Part shown: one piece after another, positions 1-9,212 of the stretch
Numbering within the stretch: position 1 is the stretch's first letter
How the letters are laid out: the number at the start of each line of letters is the position of its first letter
Notes under the pieces: generated by a model
What the model was told of the DNA's origin: nothing
Seen by the model: the letters and a program-made list of their open reading frames with translations, nothing else
The model's database searches: none
Program-made: the position numbers and the translations under genes
Assembly (NCBI GenBank): GCA_023388075.1
Contig: JAEWGX010000134.1
Coordinates: 1 to 64,000, forward strand
Length of the DNA: 64,000 bases
Origin: Pseudomonadota bacterium
Lineage (GTDB): Bacteria > Pseudomonadota > Gammaproteobacteria > Burkholderiales > Burkholderiaceae_E
Direction of reading: 5' to 3'

Positions 1-1019
1 CGATCGGCAGCGAGGGTGCCGAGCGGCGGCATCTGCGCCAGCGGGTTGCGGGACTGCATCCGCCGCAGGATCACGCTGGCTTCCGGGTCCCCCGGCGCGA
101 TGATGCGGGCATCGGCGTGCATGCCGGGCGGGCGGAAGCGGCTGCGCGCATTGACGACGGATTCGAGGACCCGACGCCGGGCGACTTCGGGATGCTCGGC
201 CGATTGCGCGAGCCGCACGCCTACCGCGGCGGGGGCGCCGTCGTGGTTGTGGCAGTGGCCGCAGTTGCCGTGGAGGTAGCCGAGCACGCTGCGCTCGGTG
301 GGCGAGGCTGCCGCTATCACGGGGGGCTCCTCGAGCCAGGCCGCCGGCAGGTTGCGCAACAGGCCGCGATCGACCAGGGCTTTCAGGTCCGCATTCGGTT
401 CGTCGGATGAACCCGGCTCGCCGGCGCCCGCGTCGCTCGAGCCGGCCGCCCGTGACAACTGCACGGCACTCGCGCCAAGCACCGGAACCGCTGCCCCCTC
501 ATGGCACACCAGGCAATCGGCCCGCGAGGGCACCTCGTATCGTTGGGTAGAAGCGTCGGGCATCTCGAGCACCACACCCTTGGCCGATGCCAGCAGCGCA
601 TCGCTGCCTTCGGCGTTCCAGAGATAGCTGGCGTAGACCCACTCTCCATCGGCGCGACGCTGGATGAAGCGGGTCTCGATCCGCCTGCCACCGTGCGCGA
701 ACTCTTTCCAGAGGCGAGTGCCCGCCGGAAACGCCCAGGCATCGGGTCGCGATGCGTCGATCCAGGTGCCGGGTGGCAGGTGCAGCCATCGGCGCTTCTC
801 GGCGCCGTCCGACCACAACGGGTACTGCGGCGCGAACGGGTGAACGTCCGGGCGGATCTCGGTAGAGGAGCCGGCCCGGTAGAGACCCGTCTCGAGCAGG
901 CTTCGGGGAAGACGGGCGTCATCGGGCGGCTGCCCGGCTTGTCCCGCCGCGAGCAGGGCGGCGTGCGCGGCCAGCAGGCCGGCCAGCACCCAGGCCCCTG
1001 ATCCGAGACGCATGCTCAT
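1..1019 (-). CDS. Diheme c-type cytochrome, SO_2930-like (3' end outside window)
   Basis: Read from the sequence; no stop is reached, so about 339 N-terminal residues are visible and the C-terminus lies beyond base 1. An N-terminal hydrophobic segment looks like a signal peptide. Two heme c motifs are present, CLVCH at residues 169-173 and CGHCH at 253-257, the second followed by HNH. The spacing and the 'PQYPLWSDGAEKRRW' stretch near residue 60 recall the SO_2930 family of periplasmic diheme cytochromes. The ATG at 1019 is preferred over the ATG at 1013 because a GAGAGAG stretch lies just upstream. It follows the small gene ending at 1068 and is probably co-transcribed with it. Partner and redox role are not visible here. 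Confidence 0.75.
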   Translation of the reverse strand, partial: MSMRLGSGAWVLAGLLAAHAALLAAGQAGQPPDDARLPRSLLETGLYRAGSSTEIRPDVHPFAPQYPLWSDGAEKRRWLHLPPGTWIDASRPDAWAFPAGTRLWKEFAHGGRRIETRFIQRRADGEWVYASYLWNAEGSDALLASAKGVVLEMPDASTQRYEVPSRADCLVCHEGAAVPVLGASAVQLSRAAGSSDAGAGEPGSSDEPNADLKALVDRGLLRNLPAAWLEEPPVIAAASPTERSVLGYLHGNCGHCHNHDGAPAAVGVRLAQSAEHPEVARRRVLESVVNARSRFRPPGMHADARIIAPGDPEASVILRRMQSRNPLAQMPPLGTLAAD

Positions 1020-1067
1020 CGCTCTCTCGCGCTTGGATCGCACGGTTCGCGCGTCGCTCGCCGCGCT

Positions 1068-1343
1068 TCAATGCAACACGTCGACCAGCCTGCCGCGCGG
1101 AACTCTCATCCAGCCGGGGCCGCGGGGCAGGACCTCGTCGGCCAGCTCGGAGACGGCGGCTGCAGCCGTGGCTGACCCCCCGCCGGGAGGCGGGACGGGG
1201 GCGATCGCTGCAGATGAAAGCCTGGCGGAGGAGGCGTTTGCCGCGCCTGGGCTCGCCTGCGTGGCGAGGATTCCTCCCGCGAGGAGGATGACGAGCGTTG
1301 CCAGCACCAACGCATTGCCGGTGACGGCCTTGATCAACTTCAT
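1068..1343 (-). CDS. Small exported or membrane-anchored hypothetical protein (91 aa)
   Basis: I do not recognise a family. The protein begins MKLIKAVTGNALVLATLVI and has one strong hydrophobic segment (about residues 8-27) ending in an ATQAS stretch, so it is exported or anchored. The rest is rich in Ala, Pro and Gly, with a short conserved-looking tail (LPRGPGWMRVPRGRLVDVLH). The ATG at 1343 has a GAAGG Shine-Dalgarno 8 nt upstream, which is why it is preferred over an upstream start. The stop lies 48 bp before the diheme cytochrome gene on the same strand, suggesting one transcript. Confidence 0.5.
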   Translation of the reverse strand: MKLIKAVTGNALVLATLVILLAGGILATQASPGAANASSARLSSAAIAPVPPPGGGSATAAAAVSELADEVLPRGPGWMRVPRGRLVDVLH

Positions 1344-1574
1344 GATGCCAACCTTCGTGTCAGTACAGAGTCGCCACACCCATTCCGCAGGCGCGTCGTC
1401 AGGACGCAGATCGGTGGGTGAGCTGGCAGTGTCGGCCGGGGCGGTATCGGCGTTGCGTCACTCGATCGGCGGTTGGTAACCAGGGAGTAATCCCGCGGCT
1501 CCCCCCCGCCGGGTGCGCGACGCCCAGGAACACTGGCCAGGCACGTCGCCGGTCTCCTGGGCGCTCGCGCCCAC

Positions 1575-1586
1575 GAGTTGCAACTC
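1575..1586. promoter_or_regulatory. Perfect 12-bp palindrome upstream of the dioxygenase gene
   Basis: GAGTTGCAACTC is an exact inverted repeat 50 bp before the dioxygenase start, inside the 292-bp divergent spacer 1344-1635. It could be an operator for the dioxygenase. No cognate regulator is adjacent and no clear promoter hexamers were found, so the role is a guess. Nothing else was recognised in this spacer. Confidence 0.3.
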
Positions 1587-1635
1587 CCGCGGGCAGGACG
1601 TACCCTCGCGCGTACAGTCCCCCGCAAGACGAACC

Positions 1636-2562
1636 ATGAAGCAAGCAACCGGAACACGCCACGCCGGGCCCGCCATCGCGCCGCATGCCGAGCCGATCGA
1701 CAGGGAGGGCCAGCCGGAGTTCGCCGCCGTGATGCACGGCATCGACCTGACCCGGACGCTGACGGACGACGAGGTGGACGCGATCCTCGCGGCGATCGAC
1801 CGATACGGCGTGCTCGTGTTCCGCGACCAGCATCTCGACGATGCGCAGCAGGTGGCCTTCAGTCGCCAACTGGGCCCGCTCGAGCTCGCCACCGGCGACA
1901 TCGGCGAGGTGAAGGATCGGCGCCTGCCGATGGAGCTGAACGACATCTCGAACCTGGACCGGCACGGCGAGGTGTTGCCGCGCGACGACCGGGCGCGCCT
2001 CTTCAGCCTCGGCAATCGCCTGTGGCATTCCGACAGCTCGTTCAAGGAAGTCCCGGCGAAGTTCTCGCTGCTCTCGGCCCGCCGTATCCCAGCGGCCGGC
2101 GGCAACACCGAGTTCGCCGACATGCGCGCGGCCTACGACGCGTTGGACGACGAGACCCGGCTCGAGGTCCAGGATCTCATCTGCCTCCACAGCCAGATCT
2201 ACTCGAGGGGCGTCCTTGGCTTCGAGGATTTCACCGAGGCCGAGCGTGCGAAGTGGACACCCGTTCGCCAGCGGCTTGTCCGGCGGCATCCGCGGACCGG
2301 TCGACTGTCGCTCTATCTGTCCAGCCACGCCGGGGCGATCGAAGGTTGGCCGATCCCGGAGGCGCGGGCCTTCCTGCGCGATCTCAACGAGCATGCGACC
2401 CAGCGCCGGTTCGTCTACACCCACGTCTGGCAGCCCTGGGACCTCGTCATGTGGGACAACCGGGTGACGATGCACCGAGCCCGGCCGTTCCGCTCCCATG
2501 AGGTTCGCGACATGCGCCGCACGACGCTGACCAACGAGGTGTCGAGCCTCGAGCAGGCCTGA
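1636..2562 (+). CDS. TauD/TfdA-family Fe(II)/2-oxoglutarate-dependent dioxygenase
   Basis: The 308-residue protein has the facial triad of the family: HSD with His131 and Asp133, and a distal His280 in MHRARPF, with Arg283 nearby as the expected 2-oxoglutarate carboxylate ligand. Family members hydroxylate a substrate while decarboxylating 2-oxoglutarate; known substrates include taurine and 2,4-D, and nothing here fixes which applies. The reading frame is open further upstream, but MKQATG at 1636 gives the usual family length. It is a single gene, followed by a hipA remnant on the other strand. Confidence 0.85.
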   Translation: MKQATGTRHAGPAIAPHAEPIDREGQPEFAAVMHGIDLTRTLTDDEVDAILAAIDRYGVLVFRDQHLDDAQQVAFSRQLGPLELATGDIGEVKDRRLPMELNDISNLDRHGEVLPRDDRARLFSLGNRLWHSDSSFKEVPAKFSLLSARRIPAAGGNTEFADMRAAYDALDDETRLEVQDLICLHSQIYSRGVLGFEDFTEAERAKWTPVRQRLVRRHPRTGRLSLYLSSHAGAIEGWPIPEARAFLRDLNEHATQRRFVYTHVWQPWDLVMWDNRVTMHRARPFRSHEVRDMRRTTLTNEVSSLEQA

Positions 2563-2569
2563 CCGCGCA

Positions 2570-2752
2570 TCAGGCATCCGGCGCGCGATCCCTTCCCCGG
2601 TCTCGATCCGAGGGATCCAGAGGTAGGCTTCTTGCTTCAGGCGCCTGGCGGCGTGGCGTCAGCCGGTCGCGGATGATCCGGTTGTCCGGCAACAGGTTCT
2701 CGAAGAAGTTGCGCACCACGTCGGCCCTGTAGGGGGCTGCCGGGCGCAGAGG
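2570..2752 (-). pseudogene. hipA: hipA remnant (HipA N-terminal fragment)
   Basis: Immediately after the TAG of the LysR gene, the same minus-strand frame reads PLRPAAPYRADVVRNFF followed by ENLLPDNRIIRDRL (2660-2752). This closely matches the conserved FxNLLPDxxxxRxR block of HipA-type kinases (toxins of hipBA modules). After that the frame loses similarity and stops at 2570. No start codon, kinase core or hipB is present, so this is a short decayed piece and is not a functional toxin. Recognition is from memory of the HipA motif. Confidence 0.6.
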
Positions 2753-3679
2753 CTATTGCCCTTCCAGCAGCGCCCGCCGCTCCTCGAGCCAAGGCGCCAT
2801 GAAGTCCAGGAACGCCCGGATGCGAGCGACCCGCCGCAGGTCCGGATGCGTGAGCAGCCAGAGCGCGGACGCCATCTCGACGATGACCGAACCCAGGCGC
2901 GAAAGCCCCGGATCCGCATCGCCCATGTAGCAAGGGAGCGGCGCCACCCCGTGCCCCGCCCTTGCCGCTGCCTGCAATGCGAGGAGCGAGCTGCTCCGGA
3001 AGATCACGCGCTCGGGCGGCACGTGCTTTCGCATCCAGGCGGACGCGCCGAGATGCGCCAGGCTTTCATCGAGGCCCAGCCAATCGAGCGCATCGAAGGA
3101 ACGCGTCCGACCGCGATCGGCCAGGTAGGCCGGCGCGGCATAGGGCGCCATCGCGATCGTCGCCAGTCGTCGACCGACGAGATGGTCAGGCACCGTGAGC
3201 GACGGCCGGATCGCCACGTCCGCATCCCGCCTGGTCAGCGTGAAGAATGCATTGGCGGCGACGAGCTCCAGCGTGATCTCCGGGTGGGCTGCGTAGAAGG
3301 CGGCCAGGCCGGGCGCGATGAAGTCCACCAGCGTATCGGTGGTCGTGATGCGCACGACGCCCGAGGGGCGCAGGTCCTCGCCGGCGAGCTGGCGCTCCAG
3401 CGTGACGAGGCTCTCCAGCATCGATGACGCGGTGGCGATGGCAGCCTCGCCCGCCGGCGTCGGCGTGTAGCCGTCGCGGGCGCGCTCGAAGAGGCGCACG
3501 CCCAGCCGCTTCTCCAGGGCGCCGAGGCGGCGGAAGGCAGTGGAATGGTCGACACCCAGGCCTCGTGCCGCGCCGGCGAGCGTGCCGGCCTCGCCGATCG
3601 CGCGGACGAGCCGCAGGTCCTCCAGGCCGATCAGGCTGTCGCGGCCGACGGAGTCGTTGGATCCTGGCGTCGAGCGCAA
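2753..3679 (-). CDS. LysR-family transcriptional regulator
   Basis: The 308-residue protein has an N-terminal winged helix-turn-helix (about residues 20-78, with GVDHSTAFRRLGALEKRLGVRLFER as the recognition and wing region) and a LysR substrate-binding domain from about residue 100. The start is a TTG at 3679 with AGGA about 9 nt upstream; no in-frame ATG exists. It is divergent from the glutathione S-transferase gene, with a 102-bp spacer containing an inverted repeat. That arrangement is typical of a LysR protein controlling its neighbour and itself. The effector is unknown. Confidence 0.85.
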   Translation of the reverse strand: MRSTPGSNDSVGRDSLIGLEDLRLVRAIGEAGTLAGAARGLGVDHSTAFRRLGALEKRLGVRLFERARDGYTPTPAGEAAIATASSMLESLVTLERQLAGEDLRPSGVVRITTTDTLVDFIAPGLAAFYAAHPEITLELVAANAFFTLTRRDADVAIRPSLTVPDHLVGRRLATIAMAPYAAPAYLADRGRTRSFDALDWLGLDESLAHLGASAWMRKHVPPERVIFRSSSLLALQAAARAGHGVAPLPCYMGDADPGLSRLGSVIVEMASALWLLTHPDLRRVARIRAFLDFMAPWLEERRALLEGQ

Positions 3680-3702
3680 GCTGGGCTTTCCTGTTCACCG
3701 TA

Positions 3703-3714
3703 TTCGCTTGCGAA
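3703..3714. promoter_or_regulatory. Inverted repeat in the LysR/GST divergent spacer
   Basis: TTCGC-TT-GCGAA (5-bp arms, 2-bp spacer) lies between the two divergent starts, 23 bp upstream of the LysR start. It is a plausible binding site for that regulator, although it is shorter than a classical T-N11-A box. Function is inferred from position only. Confidence 0.35.
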
Positions 3715-3781
3715 GACTATCAGCCGAGAATCGCTCCGTCACCTGGCGGCGACGCCGCCCTCTTCGTCACGGAGTATCGCC

Positions 3782-4444
3782 ATGCCCAAGCTCACCCTCG
3801 TCAGCCATCACCTCTGCCCCTACGTCCAGCGTGCCGCGATCGCGCTCGCCGAGAAGGGCGTGCCGTTCGACCGGGTCTACGTCGACCTCTCGGCGAAGCC
3901 CGACTGGTTCAGGCAGCTCTCGCCGCTCGGCAAGGTGCCGCTCCTGCAGGTGGATGACGACGCCGTCATCTTCGAGTCGGCCGTGATCTGCGAGTACCTG
4001 GAGGATACGCAGCCGCATCCGCTGCATCCGGCCGATCCGCTGCAGCGCGCACGACATCGCGCCTGGATCGAGTTCGGTTCCGCCATCCTCGCGGACCTCT
4101 GGGGCTTCGAGACGGCGAAGGACGTGGCTACGGTCGGGTTGAAGGCAGCGGCGTTGAAGGCCAAGTTCGAGCGGATCGAAGAGAGCCTCGGCGACGGGCC
4201 GTTCTTCGCCGGTGACCGCTTCTGCCTGGTGGACGCTGCCTTCGGGCCGGTGTTCCGTTACTTCGACGTGTTCGATGCGCTCATCGATCACGACATCTTC
4301 AGCAGGACGCCGAAGGTGCTGGCCTGGCGTCGCGCGCTGGCGGCGCGCCCGAGCGTGCGTGATGCGGCACCGGCCGACTATGCCGACCGCCTGCGCGCGT
4401 TCCTGGCGGATCATGACGCCTACCTGCACCGTCTCGCGGCCTGA
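3782..4444 (+). CDS. Glutathione S-transferase family protein
   Basis: The 220-residue protein has a thioredoxin-like N-terminal domain with a CPY motif at 12-14 (HHLCPYVQRA), the cis-Pro segment GKVPLLQV and the ESAVICEYLED glutathione-contact motif. An all-helical C-terminal domain follows. A Cys rather than Ser or Tyr at the active position suggests an omega- or beta-like enzyme doing thiol transfer or dehalogenation-type chemistry rather than classical conjugation. ATG 3782 is close to the family start. It is divergent from the LysR gene, which probably regulates it. Confidence 0.88.
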   Translation: MPKLTLVSHHLCPYVQRAAIALAEKGVPFDRVYVDLSAKPDWFRQLSPLGKVPLLQVDDDAVIFESAVICEYLEDTQPHPLHPADPLQRARHRAWIEFGSAILADLWGFETAKDVATVGLKAAALKAKFERIEESLGDGPFFAGDRFCLVDAAFGPVFRYFDVFDALIDHDIFSRTPKVLAWRRALAARPSVRDAAPADYADRLRAFLADHDAYLHRLAA

Positions 4445-4488
4445 TGCGCAGCCGCGGAGGACGTCGTCCCCTGACAGTCGCTCGCGCC

Positions 4489-5151
4489 CTAAGGCAGCTT
4501 CGCCGGCACCGAGAACGGCCGGGTGGCATCGACCACGAACATGATCAGGGCCGTCAACTCGGTGTCCCCGTCGTTGAAGACCTCCATCGGCGTGTCCGGC
4601 GCGTGACCGTTCATGGTCTGGCCCGCGTCGGCGTAGTGCTCGCCGTTAGGCGTCTTCTGGCCCAGCCGGCCGGCAACGACGTAGAAGACTTCAGAGCCGG
4701 GATGCGAGTGCCTCGGCGTCCTGGAGCCCGGCGGTCCGGAACCGTGATTCACACGCAGCAGGTATTCCGGCGCGTTAATGGCCGTTACCGGGCCGATCTC
4801 CGCGACCTTGCTGCCGCCCGGCGTCGCGCCTCCGGCGGATCCCAGCGTGAAGAGCCACACCTTGCCCGCAATCTCTGCGGCGAGCGCGGGGGATCCTTCG
4901 TAGGCCACCGAATTCGGGTTCCAGCGGAATCCGCCCGCCGCACCCTGCGCCTGGGCAAGGGTGGGGAAGTTCTCGATGCGCCAGAACAGGGGGCCGGGCG
5001 GAAGCTGCTTGAGCTTCATTTCCACGACCGGCTTGACGCTGTAGCGTTCCTGCGCCGCTGCCGGCGACGGCACGAACGGCGCGGCGGCCACGGTGGAAAG
5101 AAGGATGCTCGCCCACAGGGCGCCCCTCGTGGCGACGGGTTGGATCGTCAT
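4489..5151 (-). CDS. Secreted cupin-domain protein
   Basis: The 220-residue protein starts with a clear signal peptide (WASILLSTVAAAPFVPSPAAAQ, cleavage near residue 34). The C-terminal half is a small cupin barrel: PRHSHPGSEVFYVVAGRLG supplies the first metal-binding motif (two His and a Glu) and a GQTMNGHAPDTP segment the second His. Such periplasmic cupins bind a metal or small ligand; no substrate can be named. It is divergent from the winged-helix/TPR regulator 147 bp away, a possible controller. Confidence 0.8.
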   Translation of the reverse strand: MTIQPVATRGALWASILLSTVAAAPFVPSPAAAQERYSVKPVVEMKLKQLPPGPLFWRIENFPTLAQAQGAAGGFRWNPNSVAYEGSPALAAEIAGKVWLFTLGSAGGATPGGSKVAEIGPVTAINAPEYLLRVNHGSGPPGSRTPRHSHPGSEVFYVVAGRLGQKTPNGEHYADAGQTMNGHAPDTPMEVFNDGDTELTALIMFVVDATRPFSVPAKLP

Positions 5152-5297
5152 GGCTGTGCTCCCGATTCAGAGGCGGCTTGCCGATAGACATCGGCAATCC
5201 AGCGCCGTGCCGTCAGCATGCCGAGCGCCGCCGCCGTCGGCTTGCCGGAGTCCTTACCCTGGCTTTACGAGTTCCTTGTTTTTCGGCTGCAGTAGCC

Positions 5298-6896
5298 ATG
5301 CTATCGTCGCCACGCGCTCCTCAACCGGCTCCCCTCCGCTCGGATTGCGACGTGCGTCACTTGTTCGAGGACTTCGCGCTGGATCCCGACCGCCGCGAGC
5401 TCTTTCGCGGCAGCCATCCGGTCGTGCTCGAGCCCAAGGTCTTCGACCTGCTCGTCTACCTGATCCGCAACCGCGATCGTGTCGTCGGCAGGGACGAGCT
5501 GATCGCCACCGTCTGGGAAGGGCGCCTCGTATCGGACTCGGCGGTCGCCACCCGGATCAACGCCGCCCGTGCCGCCCTGCTCGATGACGGCGGGCAGCAG
5601 CGGTTGATCCGGACGCTGTCGCGCAAGGGATTTCGCTTCGTGGGGGCGGTGCGGGAAGAGTCCCGCGACGCTGCGGCGGGTCACGTCCAAGCTGCGCCAT
5701 GCTTTGCCGAGAAGCCCTCCATCGCCGTCCTGCCGTTCGAGAATCTCTGCGGCGATCCGGCGCAGGACTACTTCTGCGACGGCATCGTCGAGGACATCAC
5801 GACGGCGCTATCGCGTAGTCACGCGTTCTTCGTCATCGCGCGCAATTCGTCGTTCACCTACAAGGGTACGCCGGTCAAGAGCCAGCCCGTCGCGCAGGAG
5901 CTCGGCGTGCGCTACCTGCTGGAAGGCAGCGTGCGCAAGGCGGGTGGCCGGGTTCGCGTCACCGGGCAGTTGATCGAGGCAGCCTCCGGCCGGCACCTTT
6001 GGGCCGATCGCTTCGATGGCGACCTGTCTGACATCTTCGAGCTGCAGGATCGGATCGTGACCAGCGTGGTCGGGGCGATCGAGCCGCAGCTCGAAGAGGC
6101 CGAGATCAGGCGCGCAATCCAGATGACGACGGGCGATCTTGCTGCCTACGATCTCTACCTGCGTGGCCTGGCCAGCTGGAATCGCTGGACCCGAGAAGAG
6201 AACGCGAAGGCGCTGGAGCTCTTCCACGCGGCGATCGACAAGGATCCGACGTTCTCGACGGCGTACGGACTGGCGGCCTCGTGCCATCTGTTTGCCAGGG
6301 CCAACGACTGGGCATCCAGCTTCGATGAGCCTGAGATCGCGCGGCTTGTCGAGCTGGCCGCCGATCTCGGGATGCACGACCCGATCGCACTCTCCTGGGC
6401 GGGCCATGTCCATGCCTATTTCTTCGGAGATCTCGACCGCGCCCTCGTGTTGATCGATCGTGCGCTGGAGATCGACGAGAATCTCGCCACCGCCTGGCAA
6501 CGCCGCGGCTGGGTGTGCGGCTATGCCGGCGACAGCGATGGCGCCATCGCGAGCCTGCAGCGGGCGATCCGGCTCAACCCGCTCGACCCGCGGGTGTTCC
6601 TGACCCGCAGCGCGATGGGCTTTGCCCACTTCATCGCGGGCCGTGATGCGGAGGCGGCCGAATGGGCCGCGATGGCGCTGAGCGTCAAGCCGAGCTGGCC
6701 GCCGGCGCTGCGGGTGGCGATCATCGCGAGTGCCGCTCGCGGCGACGTCCGCGGGGTCGCGCGGTTCCGGACCGTCTATGGCGAGCTCGATCCCGGCATT
6801 TGCATACCGAAGATCTGCGCCTGCTATCCCTTGCGGCGGGAGGCTGACCGACAACGGCTGGTCGAGGCGTTGCGCAAGGCCGGCGTGCCGGAATGA
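5298..6896 (+). CDS. CadC-like winged-helix / TolB-like / TPR regulator
   Basis: The 532-residue protein has three parts. An OmpR/PhoB-type winged helix lies at about residues 18-115 (FEDFALDPDRRELFR ... LIRTLSRKGFRFVG). A TolB-like/FlgO-like domain begins at KPSIAVLPFENLCGDPAQ (near residue 140) and includes GVRYLLEGSVRK. TPR repeats run from about residue 290 to the end (ALEIDENLATAWQRRGW). There is no transmembrane helix, so it is cytosolic, unlike CadC. The ATG at 5298 is chosen because the frame upstream looks non-coding and the winged helix starts soon after. The divergent cupin gene is the likeliest target. Confidence 0.8.
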   Translation: MLSSPRAPQPAPLRSDCDVRHLFEDFALDPDRRELFRGSHPVVLEPKVFDLLVYLIRNRDRVVGRDELIATVWEGRLVSDSAVATRINAARAALLDDGGQQRLIRTLSRKGFRFVGAVREESRDAAAGHVQAAPCFAEKPSIAVLPFENLCGDPAQDYFCDGIVEDITTALSRSHAFFVIARNSSFTYKGTPVKSQPVAQELGVRYLLEGSVRKAGGRVRVTGQLIEAASGRHLWADRFDGDLSDIFELQDRIVTSVVGAIEPQLEEAEIRRAIQMTTGDLAAYDLYLRGLASWNRWTREENAKALELFHAAIDKDPTFSTAYGLAASCHLFARANDWASSFDEPEIARLVELAADLGMHDPIALSWAGHVHAYFFGDLDRALVLIDRALEIDENLATAWQRRGWVCGYAGDSDGAIASLQRAIRLNPLDPRVFLTRSAMGFAHFIAGRDAEAAEWAAMALSVKPSWPPALRVAIIASAARGDVRGVARFRTVYGELDPGICIPKICACYPLRREADRQRLVEALRKAGVPE

Positions 6897-6920
6897 CGGT
6901 TCGATCGACCGGTCCGCCGC

Positions 6921-9212
6921 TCAGAAATCCTTCACCATCGAGAACAGCACGTACCTTCCCGGCTGGCTGTACGCATCGACCGCGGGCGAGTCCGCGGCCA
7001 GTCCCTGCACGTCCGCCCACCGCCAGTACTTGCGATCGGTGAGGTTGCCGATCGCGAGATTCGCCCTGAGATCCCTGCGGATCCGCCACTGGGCGTAGAG
7101 GTCCAGCGTGGTGGACGAGGGGACGGTGAGCTGGCGGATGCGAGGCGGGGTGACGGGCCGCGCCAGGTAGGGGCTGTCCAGGTCGTCCACGTTCTTGGCG
7201 CGCAGGTGCGTGGCATCCAGTCGCCAGGTCCAGTCCGCCCGCTCGTACTGCAGGCCGATCACCAGCTTGGCCGGATCGATCGAGTTCAGCGGCAGCCCGG
7301 TGGCCCGATCCTTGCCGCGCGCCTGGCCATACGCGAACGGCATGCTCACCCAGCCGCCAGCCAGCCGGCCCCAATCCAGGTGGCCGCTCAGCTCGAAGCC
7401 GCGGATGGTGGCGTTGTCCACGTTCACCGACTGGAAGACGAGCGGATCGCCCGCGACGCCGGCCCCGCCGAGCGACTTCCTGTCCACGATCAGGTCCTTG
7501 AACCGGCTGGAGAAGACCGCCGCTTCGAGGCTGCCGCGCCGTGAGCGGCCGCGCATGCCCAGCTCGATGCTCCGGCTGGTCTCGGGCTTCAGGTCCGGGT
7601 TCGAGAGCAGCCTGGCAAAGGTGGTTGGTGTCGGATTCTCGTAGAAGCCGTTGACCTGCGCCGCATTGGGCGCGCGAAAGCCGGTCGCGTAGCTGCCGAA
7701 GACGCTCCAAGAGGGCGTGACCCGGTAGAGGAGGCCGAACTTGGGCGAGACGTTGCTGCCCGAGAGCGACGTGGCGGGCGTGGGTGACGGGGGCGAATAG
7801 CCTCCGCCGCTGTCCGCATCCAGCTCGAAGCGCTCCAGTCGCACCCCCGGAGTGATGATCCACCGGTCGCTGACGAACTCGTCCTGCACGTAGAGCGCGG
7901 TGCTGGTTTCCCGCGTATCGGGGAAGTACTTGCGTGGCAGGAACGGTTGCAGCGGTGGGGGATCGTAGCCGTCGGCCCAGCCGGTGACCTCCGTGCGCAC
8001 GAAGTCCATGCCGACGGTCAGTCGCTGCAACCAGTCCGATGTGATCGGAAGGGTCTTGCTCGCCTGCACGCCGGCCTGGAACGCGCGCTCCTCGTAGGCG
8101 GTGTCACGCAGGCGAACGCCGCCGTCGTTGCGCACGGTCCGGCCTTCGTCCTGCGCCTCGGCGCGCTGCCAGCCCAGCAGGGTCCGCACCTCGTCGGCCC
8201 AGGGCGCATCGAGTGCATAGCGGGCGTCCCAGCTGAGCCGGTTGCGCCGCACCGTCTGCTCGGCGTCCTCGGCGACGACCGACGAGGCCGACAGTGGTGG
8301 CTTGACGCGGCTCGACAGCAGCTCGACCTCGGAACGACGCTGCGCATGCTCCAGCGCCAGCACGTGCCTCTGCCGCGCATCCGGCCGCAGCACCACCTTG
8401 CCCAGGACGGAGCCGTCCCGGGTGGTCTGCGGGTTCGGCGTGGTGCGATCGACATTGGCGGAATCGTTGCTGCCCTTGGTGTCGAGGCCTCGATCCCGGT
8501 GGGCGGTGCCGGTCAGCAGCCACTGCGCCGTGCTGCCGGCCTGGCCGGCGATGGTCGCGGCCGCCGTGACGCCGTCGTCGTCCCCGCTCCAGCCGCCGCT
8601 CACGCGGCCGCCCCACGCCCTTGGCTCGCCCCCGGGACCGGCGAGGAAGTCCGCCGGCTCGTGGGTGATGAAGTTGACCAGTCCGGCCAGGCCGTCGGAG
8701 CCGTACAGCACGGAGCTGGGACCGCGCACCACCTCCATCCGCTTGAGCAGGCCCAGCGAGAAGGTGTCGCGACCGAAGGCGTTGCTTCCGTTGATGTAGC
8801 TGCGTGGCTGCCGGATGCCGTCGACCAGGATCAGGACGCGGTCGCCGCCGAGCCCGCGGATGTTGAAGCCGGCGTTGCCGTCGCGTCCCGTGCTGTTGGG
8901 CGCGCCGGTGACGGCGAATCGCGCCGGCGCGCGCCGGACGGATACGTTTGGCGTCCGCCTGACCGCCTCCCGGATGTCCGAGACCTGGCGGTCCTCCAGA
9001 TCGGTGGCATCGAGGACATCCATGGAAAGCGGCAGGTCCTCCTGCGGCTGCTCGCTGCGCGAGCCGCTGACCACCACCGTCGGCAGGATGCCGACCGGCA
9101 CGTCGGAACCCTCGGGCGGGTCCGGGCGCTCCTGGGCCTGTACAGGACCCACGCAGCAGAGTGCCAGGGTCAGGGCAGCGCAAGGAACGGGACGGGCGGG
9201 GGACCGGGGCAA
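6921..9212 (-). CDS. TonB-dependent outer-membrane receptor (heme/hemoglobin type)
   Basis: A signal peptide (CAALTLALCCVGPVQAQ) is followed by a plug domain (PTVVVSGSRSEQPQEDLPLSMDVL, then GLGGDRVLILVDGIRQ and RMEVVRGPSSVLYGSDGLAG) and a beta barrel ending in aromatic F. In the barrel, FRAPNAAQ and NPDLKPETS match the FRAP and NPxL motifs of heme/hemoglobin receptors such as HemR/HmuR. It would take up heme or a related ligand using TonB energy. The start is unsettled: no ATG occurs near the signal peptide; TTG 9212 and CTG 9224 are possible, and neither has a clear ribosome site. It is divergent from nirS. Confidence 0.82.
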   Translation of the reverse strand: MPRSPARPVPCAALTLALCCVGPVQAQERPDPPEGSDVPVGILPTVVVSGSRSEQPQEDLPLSMDVLDATDLEDRQVSDIREAVRRTPNVSVRRAPARFAVTGAPNSTGRDGNAGFNIRGLGGDRVLILVDGIRQPRSYINGSNAFGRDTFSLGLLKRMEVVRGPSSVLYGSDGLAGLVNFITHEPADFLAGPGGEPRAWGGRVSGGWSGDDDGVTAAATIAGQAGSTAQWLLTGTAHRDRGLDTKGSNDSANVDRTTPNPQTTRDGSVLGKVVLRPDARQRHVLALEHAQRRSEVELLSSRVKPPLSASSVVAEDAEQTVRRNRLSWDARYALDAPWADEVRTLLGWQRAEAQDEGRTVRNDGGVRLRDTAYEERAFQAGVQASKTLPITSDWLQRLTVGMDFVRTEVTGWADGYDPPPLQPFLPRKYFPDTRETSTALYVQDEFVSDRWIITPGVRLERFELDADSGGGYSPPSPTPATSLSGSNVSPKFGLLYRVTPSWSVFGSYATGFRAPNAAQVNGFYENPTPTTFARLLSNPDLKPETSRSIELGMRGRSRRGSLEAAVFSSRFKDLIVDRKSLGGAGVAGDPLVFQSVNVDNATIRGFELSGHLDWGRLAGGWVSMPFAYGQARGKDRATGLPLNSIDPAKLVIGLQYERADWTWRLDATHLRAKNVDDLDSPYLARPVTPPRIRQLTVPSSTTLDLYAQWRIRRDLRANLAIGNLTDRKYWRWADVQGLAADSPAVDAYSQPGRYVLFSMVKDF

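Noticed and set aside
1399..2577. A 392-codon minus-strand frame opposite the dioxygenase
   Set aside because: The dioxygenase triad is on the plus strand; the antisense frame is a composition artefact.
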